Assembly: GCF_004310685.1 (NCBI RefSeq)
Contig: NZ_SISG01000001.1
Location: forward strand, 558,001 to 622,000
DNA: 64,000 nucleotides
Reading direction: 5' to 3'
Source: Glaciihabitans arcticus
GTDB lineage: Bacteria > Actinomycetota > Actinomycetes > Actinomycetales > Microbacteriaceae
Shown: positions 8,721 to 17,319 of the stretch, in pieces
Layout of the letters: the number at the start of each line of letters is the position of its first letter
Numbering within the stretch: position 1 is the stretch's first letter
The notes under the pieces: generated by a model
The model's input: only the letters and a program-made list of their open reading frames with translations
Told to the model about the DNA's origin: nothing
Databases searched by the model: none
Made by a program: the position numbers and the translations under genes

Positions 8721-9377
8721 ATGAGGTGGACCCCGCAGAAGAAGGACGTTCTCGCAGCACTGGTCGACGACATCCTGCACAACTATGGCAAGGGTCGCGT
8801 GATCGTTGCGATCGACGGTGTGGATGCAGCGGGCAAGACCCTTTTCGCCGCGGATCTCGCCCACGCACTCGAGTCGAAGGGTCACGCGGTGGTGCAGGCC
8901 TCGATCGACGGGTTCCACCGGCCGAGGGATAAGCGGCACGCTCGCGGCCGCGACTCGGCCGAGGGCTTCTACCGCGACTCCTACGACTACGCGACCTTCC
9001 GCCGCGTGCTCATCGAGCCCTTCAGGATGGGCGGCAGCGCGGCGTTCGTCACCGCTGCATTCGACCACCGCAGCAACAACCAGGTCGAGCCGAAGTGGAT
9101 CACTGCACCGGCCGACGCGATCCTGCTCGTCGACGGCATCTTCCTCAACCGCCCGGAGCTGCGCGGCATCTGGAACTACTCGATCTGGCTCGAGGTCCCT
9201 GCCGAGGTCGCAATGGAGCGGCTCATCGAACGGGACGGGGACAACGGCGTGAGCGCGCGCTACTCCGACGGCCAGAAGCTGTACAAGAAGGAGGCGAAGC
9301 CGTCGTCCCACGCGACCGCGCTCATCGACAACTCCGACTACGACCACCCACGCCGCATCTTCGCCGACAGCTGCTGA
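8721..9377 (+). CDS. Uridine-kinase-like P-loop NTPase
   Basis: This 218-residue protein resembles the uridine kinase / phosphoribulokinase group. It has a Walker A loop GVDAAGKT near residue 33, the substrate segment ASIDGFHRPRD, and the LLVDGIFLNRPELR strand after the Walker B position. It would phosphorylate a nucleoside or similar small alcohol with ATP; the exact substrate is uncertain because this group is broad. The coding end overlaps the end of the ketopantoate-reductase-like gene on the other strand by 40 bp. Confidence 0.8.
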   Translation: MRWTPQKKDVLAALVDDILHNYGKGRVIVAIDGVDAAGKTLFAADLAHALESKGHAVVQASIDGFHRPRDKRHARGRDSAEGFYRDSYDYATFRRVLIEPFRMGGSAAFVTAAFDHRSNNQVEPKWITAPADAILLVDGIFLNRPELRGIWNYSIWLEVPAEVAMERLIERDGDNGVSARYSDGQKLYKKEAKPSSHATALIDNSDYDHPRRIFADSC

Positions 9378-10315
9378 ACGACTTCTGCGGGCGCGAGAAA
9401 CACCCCCGACTTCTCGACGGAATGCACCAGCGCCACCAGCGCAGCGTTGATCGGCGCACTACCGGCCGCCACCACCGCACCGTTCAGGTAGTCGATCTCG
9501 GTGCGCTGCCCGCGGCGCAGGCTCTGGAGCGTTGACCCGGGGTTGGGCACGTCGCCGAACGTCCGCGCGAACCTGAGCGGCAGGGCCTGCGCCGCCCAGA
9601 GGGGCTGCCGCGCGAAACGGCGGAGCGAGGCATCCGTCAGACCCTGAAGCGACTCGAATCGCACGCCGGCCGCGATACCGACCCGCACCGCCTCGCGCAT
9701 GCTTGCCGTGAGCACCCGTCGCAGCCCGGGATGTGCGATCGTCTCCTGCACACTCAGCCCGGTGATCGCGGGCAACGCGTTGAGCTGGTTGACGATGAGC
9801 TTCGTCCACTGCGCGCCGGCGAAGTTGGACACGACAGTGACCGGCAGAAGAGGAGAGAGCAGATCGACGAACGGTGCGACCGCGCCGCCGAGATACAGCG
9901 GCTGCGCGGCGGTAACCGAGACGACTCCCGGCGAGAGGAACGATGCCGCGAACAGCGCGAGCCCGCCGGCGACGGGGGAGTGCGGCAGCAGTCGGGTCGC
10001 GGTGCTGATCGCCTCCAGCCCGTTCTGGATGACGAGCACCGGCACCCCGTCCAGATGAGCGTGCGCGCCGAGAGCCGCGGCGGCATCCTGCGCCTTCGTC
10101 GTGACGAGCACCAGGTCCACCCCCGTTGGCAATTCAGGGGTCGCGTCCACCCGCGCCACGTGGGACCCCCACGCGCCGCTCAGGGTGATGCCCAAGTCCT
10201 GAATTGCCGCAAGGTGCGCGCCGCGAGCGGTCACGGCGACCGAGTGCCCGGCGCGGTCGAGGAGCGCGGCCAGAACCCCGCCCACGGCACCCGCCCCGAT
10301 GACCCCGATCCGCAT
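9338..10315 (-). CDS. 2-dehydropantoate 2-reductase (ketopantoate reductase family)
   Basis: The 325-residue protein starts with the NADP-binding GAGAVGG loop (MRIGVIGAGAVGGVLAALL) and has the two-domain PanE/ApbA layout. VIQNGLEA and the downstream helical domain (KLIVNQLNALPAITG, with the active-site Lys and Asn) are typical. The enzyme reduces ketopantoate to pantoate in coenzyme A synthesis. Paralogues acting on other 2-keto compounds are common, and no other pantothenate gene is nearby, so I give no symbol. It overlaps the kinase gene tail-to-tail and is divergent from truB, 22 bp away. Confidence 0.85.
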   Translation of the reverse strand: MRIGVIGAGAVGGVLAALLDRAGHSVAVTARGAHLAAIQDLGITLSGAWGSHVARVDATPELPTGVDLVLVTTKAQDAAAALGAHAHLDGVPVLVIQNGLEAISTATRLLPHSPVAGGLALFAASFLSPGVVSVTAAQPLYLGGAVAPFVDLLSPLLPVTVVSNFAGAQWTKLIVNQLNALPAITGLSVQETIAHPGLRRVLTASMREAVRVGIAAGVRFESLQGLTDASLRRFARQPLWAAQALPLRFARTFGDVPNPGSTLQSLRRGQRTEIDYLNGAVVAAGSAPINAALVALVHSVEKSGVFLAPAEVVQQLSAKMRRGWS

Positions 10316-10337
10316 GGGGACAGCCTAAACTCGAACG

Positions 10338-11315
10338 GTGAACGACGAGAGCGGCAACGAGGAGACATCCGGCAGCCGCAGCGGCATCCTCCTCGTCGAC
10401 AAGCCGCAGGGAATCACGAGCCACGGCGTGGTCTCCCGCACACGCAAGGCCGCCGGAACGCGCAAGGTCGGCCACGCCGGCACCCTCGACCCGATGGCGA
10501 CCGGCCTGCTGCTCCTCGGCCTCAACAGCTCCACGCGACTTCTGACGTTCCTGGTCGGGCTCGACAAGGAGTACTTCGCCACCATCCGCCTGGGCCTGTC
10601 GACCACCACCGACGATGCCGAGGGCGAGCCGCTCGAGCAGGTGGACGCGTCCGGGGTCGAGGCGAGCGCCGTGGCATCCGGAATCGCGAAGCTGACCGGC
10701 GACATCGAGCAGGTGCCGAGCTCGGTGAGCGCGATCAAGGTCGACGGCAAGCGCGCCTACGCCCTCGTGCGCGAGGGGCATACCGTCGACCTCAAGGCAC
10801 GGGCCGTCACGATCAAGGCGTTCGAGATTCTCGAAACACGGCGCGACGGCTCCTTCACCGACGTCGATGTGCGCGTCGAGTGCACAAGTGGCACCTACAT
10901 CCGCGCGCTCGCCCGAGATCTCGGCAGTGCGCTCGGGGTGGGTGGCCACCTCACCGCCCTGCGCCGCACGCGCATCGGACCATTCGACGTGAAGGATGCC
11001 GCGGAGCTCGACGACCTCGCACCTGCGTCCCAACTGATCGCACCCGCCGCCATCGCCGAAACGCTGTTCCCCACGTTCACCGCGACCGATGCGGAGGTGA
11101 TCCATCTCGTCCACGGAAAACGCATCCGCATCCCGGCTGCCGCCGACGACAATGCCCCCGTCGCGGTTCTCGCACCCGATGGACGGCTGGTGGGCCTCGT
11201 CACCGTGCTGCCGGGCAGCCTCAAGGACGGCACGGGCCTGGTCAAGCCGCTCGTCAATTTCCCGACCGACGAAGTGATCGGTGTGAACGCCACCGAGTCA
11301 GGAGACAGCCAGTGA
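10338..11315 (+). CDS. truB: tRNA pseudouridine(55) synthase
   Basis: TruB makes pseudouridine-55 in the T-arm of most tRNAs. The 325-residue protein shows the family start GILLVDKPQGITSHGVVSRT, the catalytic-Asp motif GHAGTLDPMATGLL and the KEYFATIRLGLSTTTDDAEG segment. An actinobacterial C-terminal extension that includes a small PUA-like region follows (VIHLVHGKRIRIPA). The start is a GTG at 10338. It overlaps the next gene by 4 bp (GTGA), so the two are translationally coupled. In many bacteria it sits next to rbfA; here it is 7.8 kb away. Confidence 0.95.
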   Translation: MNDESGNEETSGSRSGILLVDKPQGITSHGVVSRTRKAAGTRKVGHAGTLDPMATGLLLLGLNSSTRLLTFLVGLDKEYFATIRLGLSTTTDDAEGEPLEQVDASGVEASAVASGIAKLTGDIEQVPSSVSAIKVDGKRAYALVREGHTVDLKARAVTIKAFEILETRRDGSFTDVDVRVECTSGTYIRALARDLGSALGVGGHLTALRRTRIGPFDVKDAAELDDLAPASQLIAPAAIAETLFPTFTATDAEVIHLVHGKRIRIPAAADDNAPVAVLAPDGRLVGLVTVLPGSLKDGTGLVKPLVNFPTDEVIGVNATESGDSQ

Positions 11316-11680
11316 TCGAGTGGTTCTCCTGGGTGCAGGCCGGCATCGCGATACTGGTGGGCGTGCTCGCCGTCATCCTCGGTTTGGCGGGAAAAAAGCC
11401 CAACGACTACACGATGGGCGGCACCGCACTCGTCGGCGTGCTGCTGGTCGCGCAGCTGGTCGTCGCGCTGCTCGCCCCGGCCTTCGGCAACAACGCCACG
11501 GGCAGTGTGCTCGAGTACTACACCTACCTCGTGTCGGCGATTCTCATCCCGCCGGCCGCCATCAGCTACGGCCTTGTGGACCGCACTCGCTGGAGCACGG
11601 TTGTGCTCGGGGTGGCCTGCCTCGCGGTCGCGGTGATGGTGCTTCGCATGCAGCAGATCTGGGCCGTTCAGGTCGCGTAA
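11312..11680 (+). CDS. Small membrane protein between truB and ribF (four TM)
   Basis: I do not recognise this 122-residue protein. It is hydrophobic throughout, with four predicted membrane segments: IAILVGVLAVILGLAG, TALVGVLLVAQLVVALL, YYTYLVSAILIPPAAISYGL and VVLGVACLAVAVMVL. Its GTG start overlaps the truB stop (GTGA), so it is probably translated by coupling. It forms a run with the next small membrane protein and ribF. Confidence 0.7.
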   Translation: MIEWFSWVQAGIAILVGVLAVILGLAGKKPNDYTMGGTALVGVLLVAQLVVALLAPAFGNNATGSVLEYYTYLVSAILIPPAAISYGLVDRTRWSTVVLGVACLAVAVMVLRMQQIWAVQVA

Positions 11681-11691
11681 CCTATAACCCG

Positions 11692-12111
11692 ATGTCCACA
11701 ACTACCTCGTCCCGCTCGACTGGCGCCGGCCGCGTTCTGATCGCCGTCTATGCGGTGCTCGCCCTCGCCGCAACCGGTCGCTCTTTTGTGCAGATCGCAA
11801 CCGATTTCGACGATGCGCCGATCGCCTACTCGCTGTCGGCTCTTGCCGCGGTGGTCTACATCCTCGCTACGATCGCCCTCATCAAGAAGGGCGACACCTG
11901 GTACCGCATCGCCTGGATCACGATCTCGTTCGAGCTGCTCGGGGTGCTCGTTGTGGGTGCGCTGAGCCTCGTCGACCCGATCCTGTTCCCCGCGAAGACC
12001 GTCTGGTCGGTGTTCGGTGCGGGCTACCTGTTCGTACCGCTGGTGCTGCCGATCTTCGGCATGATCTTCCTCTATCGCAAGAGGCCGCGCGCCGCCGAGG
12101 AAACGTTCTGA
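11692..12111 (+). CDS. Small membrane protein upstream of ribF (four TM)
   Basis: I do not recognise this 139-residue protein. A short Ser/Thr-rich N terminus is followed by four membrane segments (VLIAVYAVLALAATGRSF, YSLSALAAVVYILATIALI, AWITISFELLGVLVVGAL, AGYLFVPLVLPIFGMIFLY) and a basic cytoplasmic tail. The stop overlaps the ribF start by one base (TGATG), so the two are coupled. An integral membrane protein inside a translation/flavin operon is unusual but resembles hypothetical proteins kept near ribF in Microbacteriaceae; that last point is inference. Confidence 0.7.
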   Translation: MSTTTSSRSTGAGRVLIAVYAVLALAATGRSFVQIATDFDDAPIAYSLSALAAVVYILATIALIKKGDTWYRIAWITISFELLGVLVVGALSLVDPILFPAKTVWSVFGAGYLFVPLVLPIFGMIFLYRKRPRAAEETF

Positions 12112-13046
12112 TGGAGTTCTACGAGGACCTGGGGAGCATCCCCGACGACTTCGGACCGAGCGCCGTCGCGATCGGCAAGTTCGATGGCGTGCACTCCGGC
12201 CACCGCACCGTGCTCGAGAACCTGCTGAAGGTCGCCGCCGAGGAGAACCTCACCGCGACCGCCGTCACCTTCGACCGCCACCCGCTCGCGCTCCTGCGCC
12301 CCGAGCTGTGCCCCGAACCGCTGCTGAGCAACCCGCAGAAGGTCGAGCGGCTCGCCGAAACCGGGCTCGCCGCCACGATCATGCTCACCTTCGACAAGGC
12401 GTTCAGCGAGCAGAGCCCCGAGGACTTCGTCACGCGCATCCTCGTGGATGCCCTGCACGCGCGCGTGGTCTTCGTCGGCTCCGACTTCCGCTTCGGCGCG
12501 AAGGGCGCAGGCACGGTCGAGCTCCTCGAGCAGCTCGGCGCGCAGAACGGATTCGAGGTGCGGCTGATCGACGACGTCGTCGCGGCGGGATCCGAGCGCC
12601 GTGCTTCCAGTACCTGGGTGCGCGAGCTTCTCGCCGCGGGCGACGTCGACAAGGCCGCCGAGGTGCTGGGTAAACTTCCGACCATCCGCTCGACCGTTGT
12701 GCACGGTCTACAGCGCGGTCGCGAGCTCGGCTACCCGACCGCGAACCTGTCGCCCGCGATCGAGGGCTATATCCCCGCAGACGGCGTCTACGCCGCGTGG
12801 CTGACCGTCGACGGCGAGCGCTACGGCGCGGCCGTCTCGATCGGAAACAACCCGACGTTCGAGGGTGTGCCCGACAAGCAGGTCGAGGCGCACGTGCTCG
12901 ACCAGAGCTTCGACCTCTATGACAAGACCGTCGAGGTGTCGTTTGTGCGCTTCATCCGCGGCATGCAGAAGTTCTCCGGCATGGACGAACTGGCGACCCA
13001 AATGGCCCGCGACGAGCAGGGGATTCGGGCGATCCTCAGCCCTTGA
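12111..13046 (+). CDS. ribF: Bifunctional riboflavin kinase / FAD synthetase
   Basis: RibF phosphorylates riboflavin to FMN and adenylylates FMN to FAD. The 311-residue protein has the N-terminal nucleotidyltransferase domain with AIGKFDGVHSGH (the HxGH-type site) and DFRFGAKGAGT. The C-terminal flavokinase domain has GRELGYPTANL and the GNNPTFEG segment. Length is normal for the family. It is coupled to the upstream membrane protein by a one-base overlap, and its end overlaps the 13036-13308 gene on the other strand by 11 bp. Confidence 0.95.
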   Translation: MEFYEDLGSIPDDFGPSAVAIGKFDGVHSGHRTVLENLLKVAAEENLTATAVTFDRHPLALLRPELCPEPLLSNPQKVERLAETGLAATIMLTFDKAFSEQSPEDFVTRILVDALHARVVFVGSDFRFGAKGAGTVELLEQLGAQNGFEVRLIDDVVAAGSERRASSTWVRELLAAGDVDKAAEVLGKLPTIRSTVVHGLQRGRELGYPTANLSPAIEGYIPADGVYAAWLTVDGERYGAAVSIGNNPTFEGVPDKQVEAHVLDQSFDLYDKTVEVSFVRFIRGMQKFSGMDELATQMARDEQGIRAILSP

Positions 13047-13308
13047 TGAGCTTGGAGAGCGGCACCTTGACGCCGTTCTTGAGATCGTCGATCGTGCCGT
13101 CCGGAATCTTGTTGACGAGCGGCAGGTCTAGTCCTTTCGCCCAGTTGCCCACCGTGTCGAGAATGGCGTCGGTGTCGAGACCCTTCAGCGTGGGCTGAAC
13201 CTTCTCCCACAGCGGTTCAAGCGTCTTCACGTCGACACCCTTGCCCTGGATGAGCCCGCCGACGATGTCGCCGAGATCGCCGAGGTCGAAGCCGTCATTC
13301 TTTGCCAT
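13036..13308 (-). CDS. Conserved hypothetical 90-residue protein
   Basis: I do not recognise this protein. It begins MAKNDGFDLGDLGDIVGGLIQG and is a small, mostly helical, soluble protein with alternating Leu/Val/Asp patterns and no cysteine. No signal peptide or membrane span is visible. It lies 59 bp downstream of the 13358-13999 gene on the same strand and overlaps the ribF end by 11 bp. The codon pattern is like its neighbours, which supports a real gene. Confidence 0.6.
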   Translation of the reverse strand: MAKNDGFDLGDLGDIVGGLIQGKGVDVKTLEPLWEKVQPTLKGLDTDAILDTVGNWAKGLDLPLVNKIPDGTIDDLKNGVKVPLSKLIKG

Positions 13309-13357
13309 GGAGTTTCCCCACTGTCAGGCCGGACCCGATGACCGGCTCGCTCCCACG

Positions 13358-13999
13358 CTACTCCGGGGGTCGGCTGCGACCGAATAGGAAGAGCACCAGC
13401 GCGGCTGCTGTGCCGGGCAGTTCCGGTCCACGGCCCACCCGCCAGTCCGCGTCGGTGGCGACGAGGGTGCGCACGCTGGTCACAGCCCGTACCTCGACCG
13501 GCCCGCCGATTCCACGGGCCAGGGCGACCGCGCCGCTCACGATCGAGTCGACCGCGATCGGCCGCCCGAGCGCTGTGGACAACTCGAACGCGGCGACGAC
13601 TGCGGGGGAGAGGGCGCGCACACTCCGCCGCGCGTTCGGCGCGAGGTCGTCCACGGCGATTGTGTGCAGCCGGGCGGCGAGGTCGCCGTGCTGTTCCCGC
13701 GCGAAACGCTCGGAGGCCTCGGCCTGGCTGCTCCACTCGGTCAGCGACCTGCCCCAGACACGGGATGCCCGGCTCGCCCATCCCGAACCGGCAAGCCACA
13801 CCAGCTCGCCGGCGACGTCCCGCACGGTCCACCCGGGGCGCAGGCCCGGCAGCTCCCAGTCCGCCGGGTCCAACTCTCCGAGGAGTCCCGCGAGCTCGAG
13901 CAGAATCGTGCCGCGCGCCTTCGCCCAGTTGTTGGTGACGGCGGTCTCGTCGCGCTTCGGGCGCTGGCTGAGCGGGAAGTAGCCGGAGAGATCACTCAT
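13358..13999 (-). CDS. Maleylpyruvate isomerase N-terminal / DinB-like family protein
   Basis: This 213-residue protein matches the actinobacterial mycothiol-dependent maleylpyruvate isomerase-like group. A four-helix DinB-type bundle is expected at the N terminus, with the characteristic ELPGLRPGWTVRDVAGELVWLAG segment, where family members usually have W-x-V-x-D-V-x-x-H. Here the expected His is replaced (GELVW), so metal binding may be altered. The second half resembles an SCP2-like region (ALGRPIAVDSIVSGAVALARG). Such proteins probably use mycothiol; the reaction is unknown. Confidence 0.65.
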   Translation of the reverse strand: MSDLSGYFPLSQRPKRDETAVTNNWAKARGTILLELAGLLGELDPADWELPGLRPGWTVRDVAGELVWLAGSGWASRASRVWGRSLTEWSSQAEASERFAREQHGDLAARLHTIAVDDLAPNARRSVRALSPAVVAAFELSTALGRPIAVDSIVSGAVALARGIGGPVEVRAVTSVRTLVATDADWRVGRGPELPGTAAALVLFLFGRSRPPE

Positions 14000-14049
14000 G
14001 CCCCCAGCCTAGGCACGGGCGGCTGCGAGCGCGCCCGTACACTGGTGAC

Positions 14050-15300
14050 GTGTCCCAGATTCCGGCAGCTCCCGCGCCGCTCTGGAGGGGTCGCGTCATC
14101 GCCCTGCTCGCCATCGTCACCATCGCCCTGAGCCTGCGCTCGGCGGTCGCCGCGATCTCGCCGATCATCGATCAGATCTCGGTGGACATCGAACTGACCA
14201 CGGTCGGTCTCGGCGTGCTCGGGATGCTGCCTCCCGTCTTCTTCGCTCTCTCCGGCCTGATCGCACCCCCGATCGCGCGCCGCATCGGCCTCGAGGCCTC
14301 GCTGGTGCTGGCGATCGGCATCATGATCGTGGGGCATCTGGTGCGCTCGGCGTCCGGAAGCTACACGGTCCTGTTGATCGGGAGTGCGCTGGCCCTCGTC
14401 GGCATGGGCATCGGAAACGTGCTGCTGCCGCCGGCCGTGAAGCGCTACTTCCCCGACCGCATCGGGCTCGTCACGGCCACCTACGCGACCCTGATGTCGA
14501 TCAGCACCGCGCTGCCCGCGCTGCTTGCGGCGCCCCTCGCCGACTCGATCGGCTGGCGATTCTCGCTCGGTGTGTGGTCGGGGCTTGCCATGGTGGCGCT
14601 GATTCCGTGGGTCATCCTGCTCGGCCGGCACCGCGCATCCCTCGCCGCATCACAGCACGAGGAGACGCCGGAACTCGAGGAACCCCCGCCCGCGCTCGTG
14701 AACCGGCTGTGGCGGTCGCCCGCGGCCCTCGCGATCACGCTCGCCTTCGCCGTGTCGTCGCTCAACGCGTATGCCGCGTTCGCGTGGCTGCCCGAGATCC
14801 TCGGCGACATCGCCGGCGTCACCCCGATTACCGGCGGCTCACTGCTTGCCCTGTTCAGCTTCGCGGGACTGCCGGCGTCGATCATCGCGCCGATTCTCGT
14901 GACCCGACTGAAGAACGCGGGCTGGATCATCCACGCCGGCGTCGCCTTCTTTGTACTCGGCTACCTCGGACTCATCTTCGCCCCGACCGCCGCCACGTGG
15001 CTCTGGGTGCTGCTGATCGGGCTGGGGCCGATCCTGTTCCCGGTGTGCCTCGTCCTCATCAATTCCCGCACGCGCACCCACGCCGGCTCGATCGCGCTCA
15101 GTGGCTTCGCGCAGGGCATCGGCTATACGATCGGTGCCGTAGGACCCCTGTTGGTCGGGGTGCTGCACGAGATTTCTGGTGGATGGACCCTGCCCCTGTA
15201 CTTCCTCCTCGCGACGGCACTCACCGCGGTCATCGCCGGTGTCGTGATCGGGCGGGGACGTTTCATCGAGGACGAGCTCGCGGAGCACGCCGCGCGCTAG
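14050..15300 (+). CDS. MFS transporter, CynX/NimT family
   Basis: This is a 416-residue 12-helix permease of the inner membrane. SLRSAVAAISPIIDQI in the first helix and the ALVGMGIGNVLLPPAVKRYFPDR segment in helices 4-5 are hallmarks of the CynX/NimT (cyanate / 2-nitroimidazole) subgroup. The GTG at 14050 is the likely start; an upstream in-frame ATG is not seen. The substrate cannot be told, and no cyanase lies nearby. It is divergent from the DinB-like gene. Confidence 0.85.
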   Translation: MSQIPAAPAPLWRGRVIALLAIVTIALSLRSAVAAISPIIDQISVDIELTTVGLGVLGMLPPVFFALSGLIAPPIARRIGLEASLVLAIGIMIVGHLVRSASGSYTVLLIGSALALVGMGIGNVLLPPAVKRYFPDRIGLVTATYATLMSISTALPALLAAPLADSIGWRFSLGVWSGLAMVALIPWVILLGRHRASLAASQHEETPELEEPPPALVNRLWRSPAALAITLAFAVSSLNAYAAFAWLPEILGDIAGVTPITGGSLLALFSFAGLPASIIAPILVTRLKNAGWIIHAGVAFFVLGYLGLIFAPTAATWLWVLLIGLGPILFPVCLVLINSRTRTHAGSIALSGFAQGIGYTIGAVGPLLVGVLHEISGGWTLPLYFLLATALTAVIAGVVIGRGRFIEDELAEHAAR

Positions 15301-15339
15301 TCTGAGCGGGACTCGCGTCTGCGGGGCTCGGAGGCAATC

Positions 15340-15810
15340 GTGGACGTGCGTGCTGTAAACCTTGTTCTGTTGGCTGTTTCACTGGTCGCCCTTACGGGCT
15401 GCACGGCTGAGACGCCCGCCACGGTCGATGAGAACGCAGATATATCGATGCGCTTCGTCGACTACCGTGTCGCATTCGCCTTCTGTGGAGATCACGAATA
15501 CTCGGCTATCCGCGTGACGACGACCGACAAGGCCGAGGGCGCGACCGCGAAGCTCATCTGGGCGACCTCAGGCATCGCCCGGTCCGCGGATGCTGATGAA
15601 CCGATCTTCCTCGGACAGGATCCTGAGGGTTTCACTTCGACCGACATTGAGAACGCCACATTCGAAGGGGCGTGGGTCGACGTCACCCTTCAACTCACCG
15701 ACGACGGAGATACCGTTCTGTCGCGGACTGCGCGGCTTGATGGAAACAGCCTGTCGGACGCCCATTGGGTCAATTCCGTTCGTGGCGAGGTAACCGGGAC
15801 GTGCGAATGA
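15340..15810 (+). CDS. Predicted lipoprotein
   Basis: I do not recognise the family. The 156-residue protein has a signal peptide with a lipobox LTGC (VLLAVSLVALTGCTAETP), so it should be anchored to the outer face of the membrane. The mature part is acidic with a beta-rich pattern. Two cysteines (FCGD and the C-terminal GTCE) could form a disulfide. The GTG start has a GGAGG at about 8 bp upstream. It stands alone after the MFS gene. Confidence 0.72.
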   Translation: MDVRAVNLVLLAVSLVALTGCTAETPATVDENADISMRFVDYRVAFAFCGDHEYSAIRVTTTDKAEGATAKLIWATSGIARSADADEPIFLGQDPEGFTSTDIENATFEGAWVDVTLQLTDDGDTVLSRTARLDGNSLSDAHWVNSVRGEVTGTCE

Positions 15811-15854
15811 CCGCCCGTGATTGCCGAAGACGGCCCTTCGATTCGGGCGAACCT

Positions 15855-15950
15855 GAGCGCGAGTTGCCCACTTCTGCTGCCTGATCCGGCGCCGAGGCGA
15901 CGTTTTTGGGCAACTCGCCGCGCTCAACCGAACGCAGGCAACTCGGCGCG
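15855..15950. repeat. Intergenic inverted and direct repeat block
   Basis: GAGCGC-GAGTTGCCC (15855-15869) pairs with GGGCAACTC-GCC-GCGCTC (15908-15925), a 15-bp stem with a 3-nt bulge and a loop that includes TTTTT. The right arm is then repeated directly: GGCAACTCGCCGCG at 15909-15922 and GGCAACTCGGCGCG at 15937-15950. It lies between the convergent lipoprotein and ROK kinase genes. It may be a bidirectional terminator or a copy of a small dispersed intergenic repeat. Confidence 0.5.
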
Positions 15951-15951
15951 G

Positions 15952-16899
15952 CTAGACCTCGGTGAGCAGCTCGCCCCGGTGCACGAGCGCCGCGGCACCG
16001 ATGAGCGGGCCGGCGTCGGAGAGCGCCGACGGCACGACCTTGACCTTGGTGACGAAGCCGAAGGCGGCGCGCTCGGCGATGGCCGAGCGGATCATGTCGA
16101 ACAGGTCGGGGGTGACGCGAGAGAACCCGCCGCCGATCGCGACCAGCTCGATGTCCGCGAGGGACACTGCAGACGCGATGGCCTGGCCGATGGCGCGACC
16201 GGAGCGCGCAACCGCGGCGTGGGCGATGGGATCGCCCGCAGCGTAGGCCGCCGCAAGCTCTTCGCCAGTCGATCCGACCCAGCCCTGGCCGACCGCCCAG
16301 TCGACGGTCTTCGGTCCGGAGGCGATTGCCTCGACGCAGCCGATGCCGCCGCACTTGCACGGGTCGTCGAAGCAGCCGACCTCGATGTGGCCGATGTGCC
16401 CGGCGTTGCCCGTAGGGCCCTGGACCGCCATGCCCTGCACGATGAGTCCTCCACCGATGCCGGTTGAAACGATCATCCCCATGACGTTGTCGTAGCCACG
16501 ACCCGCGCCGACCCAGTGCTCGGCGAGGGCGATGCACAGGCCGTCCATGCGCAGCACGACGGGGGTGCCGGGTACGATCTCGCGAACAACCTGTGTCACG
16601 AAGTCCCGCAACGGGAACCCGCGCCAGGCCGGAACATTCAACGGCGACACGGTACCGCCCACGACCTCGATGGGGCCGGCGGAGCCGACGCCTGCGCCGA
16701 GCAGGGTGGCGTCATCCGGAAGCGTGGACAGCGCATCGCGCACCACACCGGCGACCGCGGCCTGGAGCTGCTCGGAGGTCGACCCGCCACCACTCGGCCG
16801 ACGGAAACGGCTCTCGGGCAGCACGTTGCCCTGCGCATCGACGAGGCCGGCTTCGACCTTGGTTCCGCCGAAGTCGACGGCGAGGGCTAGGGATGTCAC
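15952..16899 (-). CDS. ROK family sugar kinase (glucokinase type)
   Basis: ROK kinases phosphorylate glucose or N-acetyl-sugars at C6 with ATP. The 315-residue protein begins with the phosphate loop LAVDFGGTKVEAGLVD and has GAGVGSAGPI. The zinc-binding ROK signature is CFDDPCKCGGIGCVEA, within a GHIGHIEVGC context. No N-terminal helix-turn-helix is present, so it is an enzyme rather than a repressor. Start is a GTG at 16899 overlapping the upstream gene stop by 4 bp. Glucokinase activity is the best guess; N-acetylglucosamine or mannose kinase is possible. Confidence 0.85.
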   Translation of the reverse strand: MTSLALAVDFGGTKVEAGLVDAQGNVLPESRFRRPSGGGSTSEQLQAAVAGVVRDALSTLPDDATLLGAGVGSAGPIEVVGGTVSPLNVPAWRGFPLRDFVTQVVREIVPGTPVVLRMDGLCIALAEHWVGAGRGYDNVMGMIVSTGIGGGLIVQGMAVQGPTGNAGHIGHIEVGCFDDPCKCGGIGCVEAIASGPKTVDWAVGQGWVGSTGEELAAAYAAGDPIAHAAVARSGRAIGQAIASAVSLADIELVAIGGGFSRVTPDLFDMIRSAIAERAAFGFVTKVKVVPSALSDAGPLIGAAALVHRGELLTEV

Positions 16900-17276
16900 T
16901 GCGCAACTCCGGGAAGGCTCAGGCCGACGAGTGCCGTGCCGACCCAGAAGGTCACGACGATCACAGCGAAGGCGATGGTGGGCCAGAACCACGCGACGCG
17001 CTTCTGGAAGGCTCGAACGATGAAGAATCCGGCGCCCAGCGCCCAGGCGAGCACCGTGACGGCGATGATCACAACGACGAGTGCATTCAGGAGGCCGGCA
17101 GCGCACTCCTGCGTGCAGTTGCCGAGAAGCAGCGGGAACTGCAGGCTGGTCGCGATCACGACGAAGGCGATGCCCAGCCCGGTCAGCAGGAATGCGAAGC
17201 CGACGATCACGTCGAGTGCCGCGATGGCGGGATGGCGGCTCGGGGGGGCTTCTGCGGGCCCGGGCGTCTTCGTCAT
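16896..17276 (-). CDS. Small four-TM membrane protein, coupled to the ROK kinase
   Basis: This 126-residue protein has a short Pro-rich cytoplasmic N terminus and four membrane segments: AALDVIVGFAFLLTGLGIAFVV, the segment around LLNALVVVIIAVTVLAWALG, ...AFFIVRAF and WPTIAFAVIVVTFWVGTALVG. Two cysteines in NCTQECAAG sit in the first extracellular loop and may form a disulfide. It resembles actinobacterial proteins of unknown function (possibly DUF6264-like). The stop overlaps the ROK kinase GTG by 4 bp (GTGA), so the pair is an operon. No function can be given. Confidence 0.65.
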   Translation of the reverse strand: MTKTPGPAEAPPSRHPAIAALDVIVGFAFLLTGLGIAFVVIATSLQFPLLLGNCTQECAAGLLNALVVVIIAVTVLAWALGAGFFIVRAFQKRVAWFWPTIAFAVIVVTFWVGTALVGLSLPGVAQ

Positions 17277-17319
17277 CCCGCTAGTTTAGGGCCGCCGCGC
17301 GCTGTCTTAAACTAGGTGC

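Noticed and set aside
9731-11311. Long open frame in front of the 11312-11680 membrane protein gene
   Set aside because: It runs antisense to the PanE-like gene and through truB in another frame, has low-complexity Arg/Gly/Asp composition and no family similarity. It is a by-product of high GC; the real start is the GTG at 11312.
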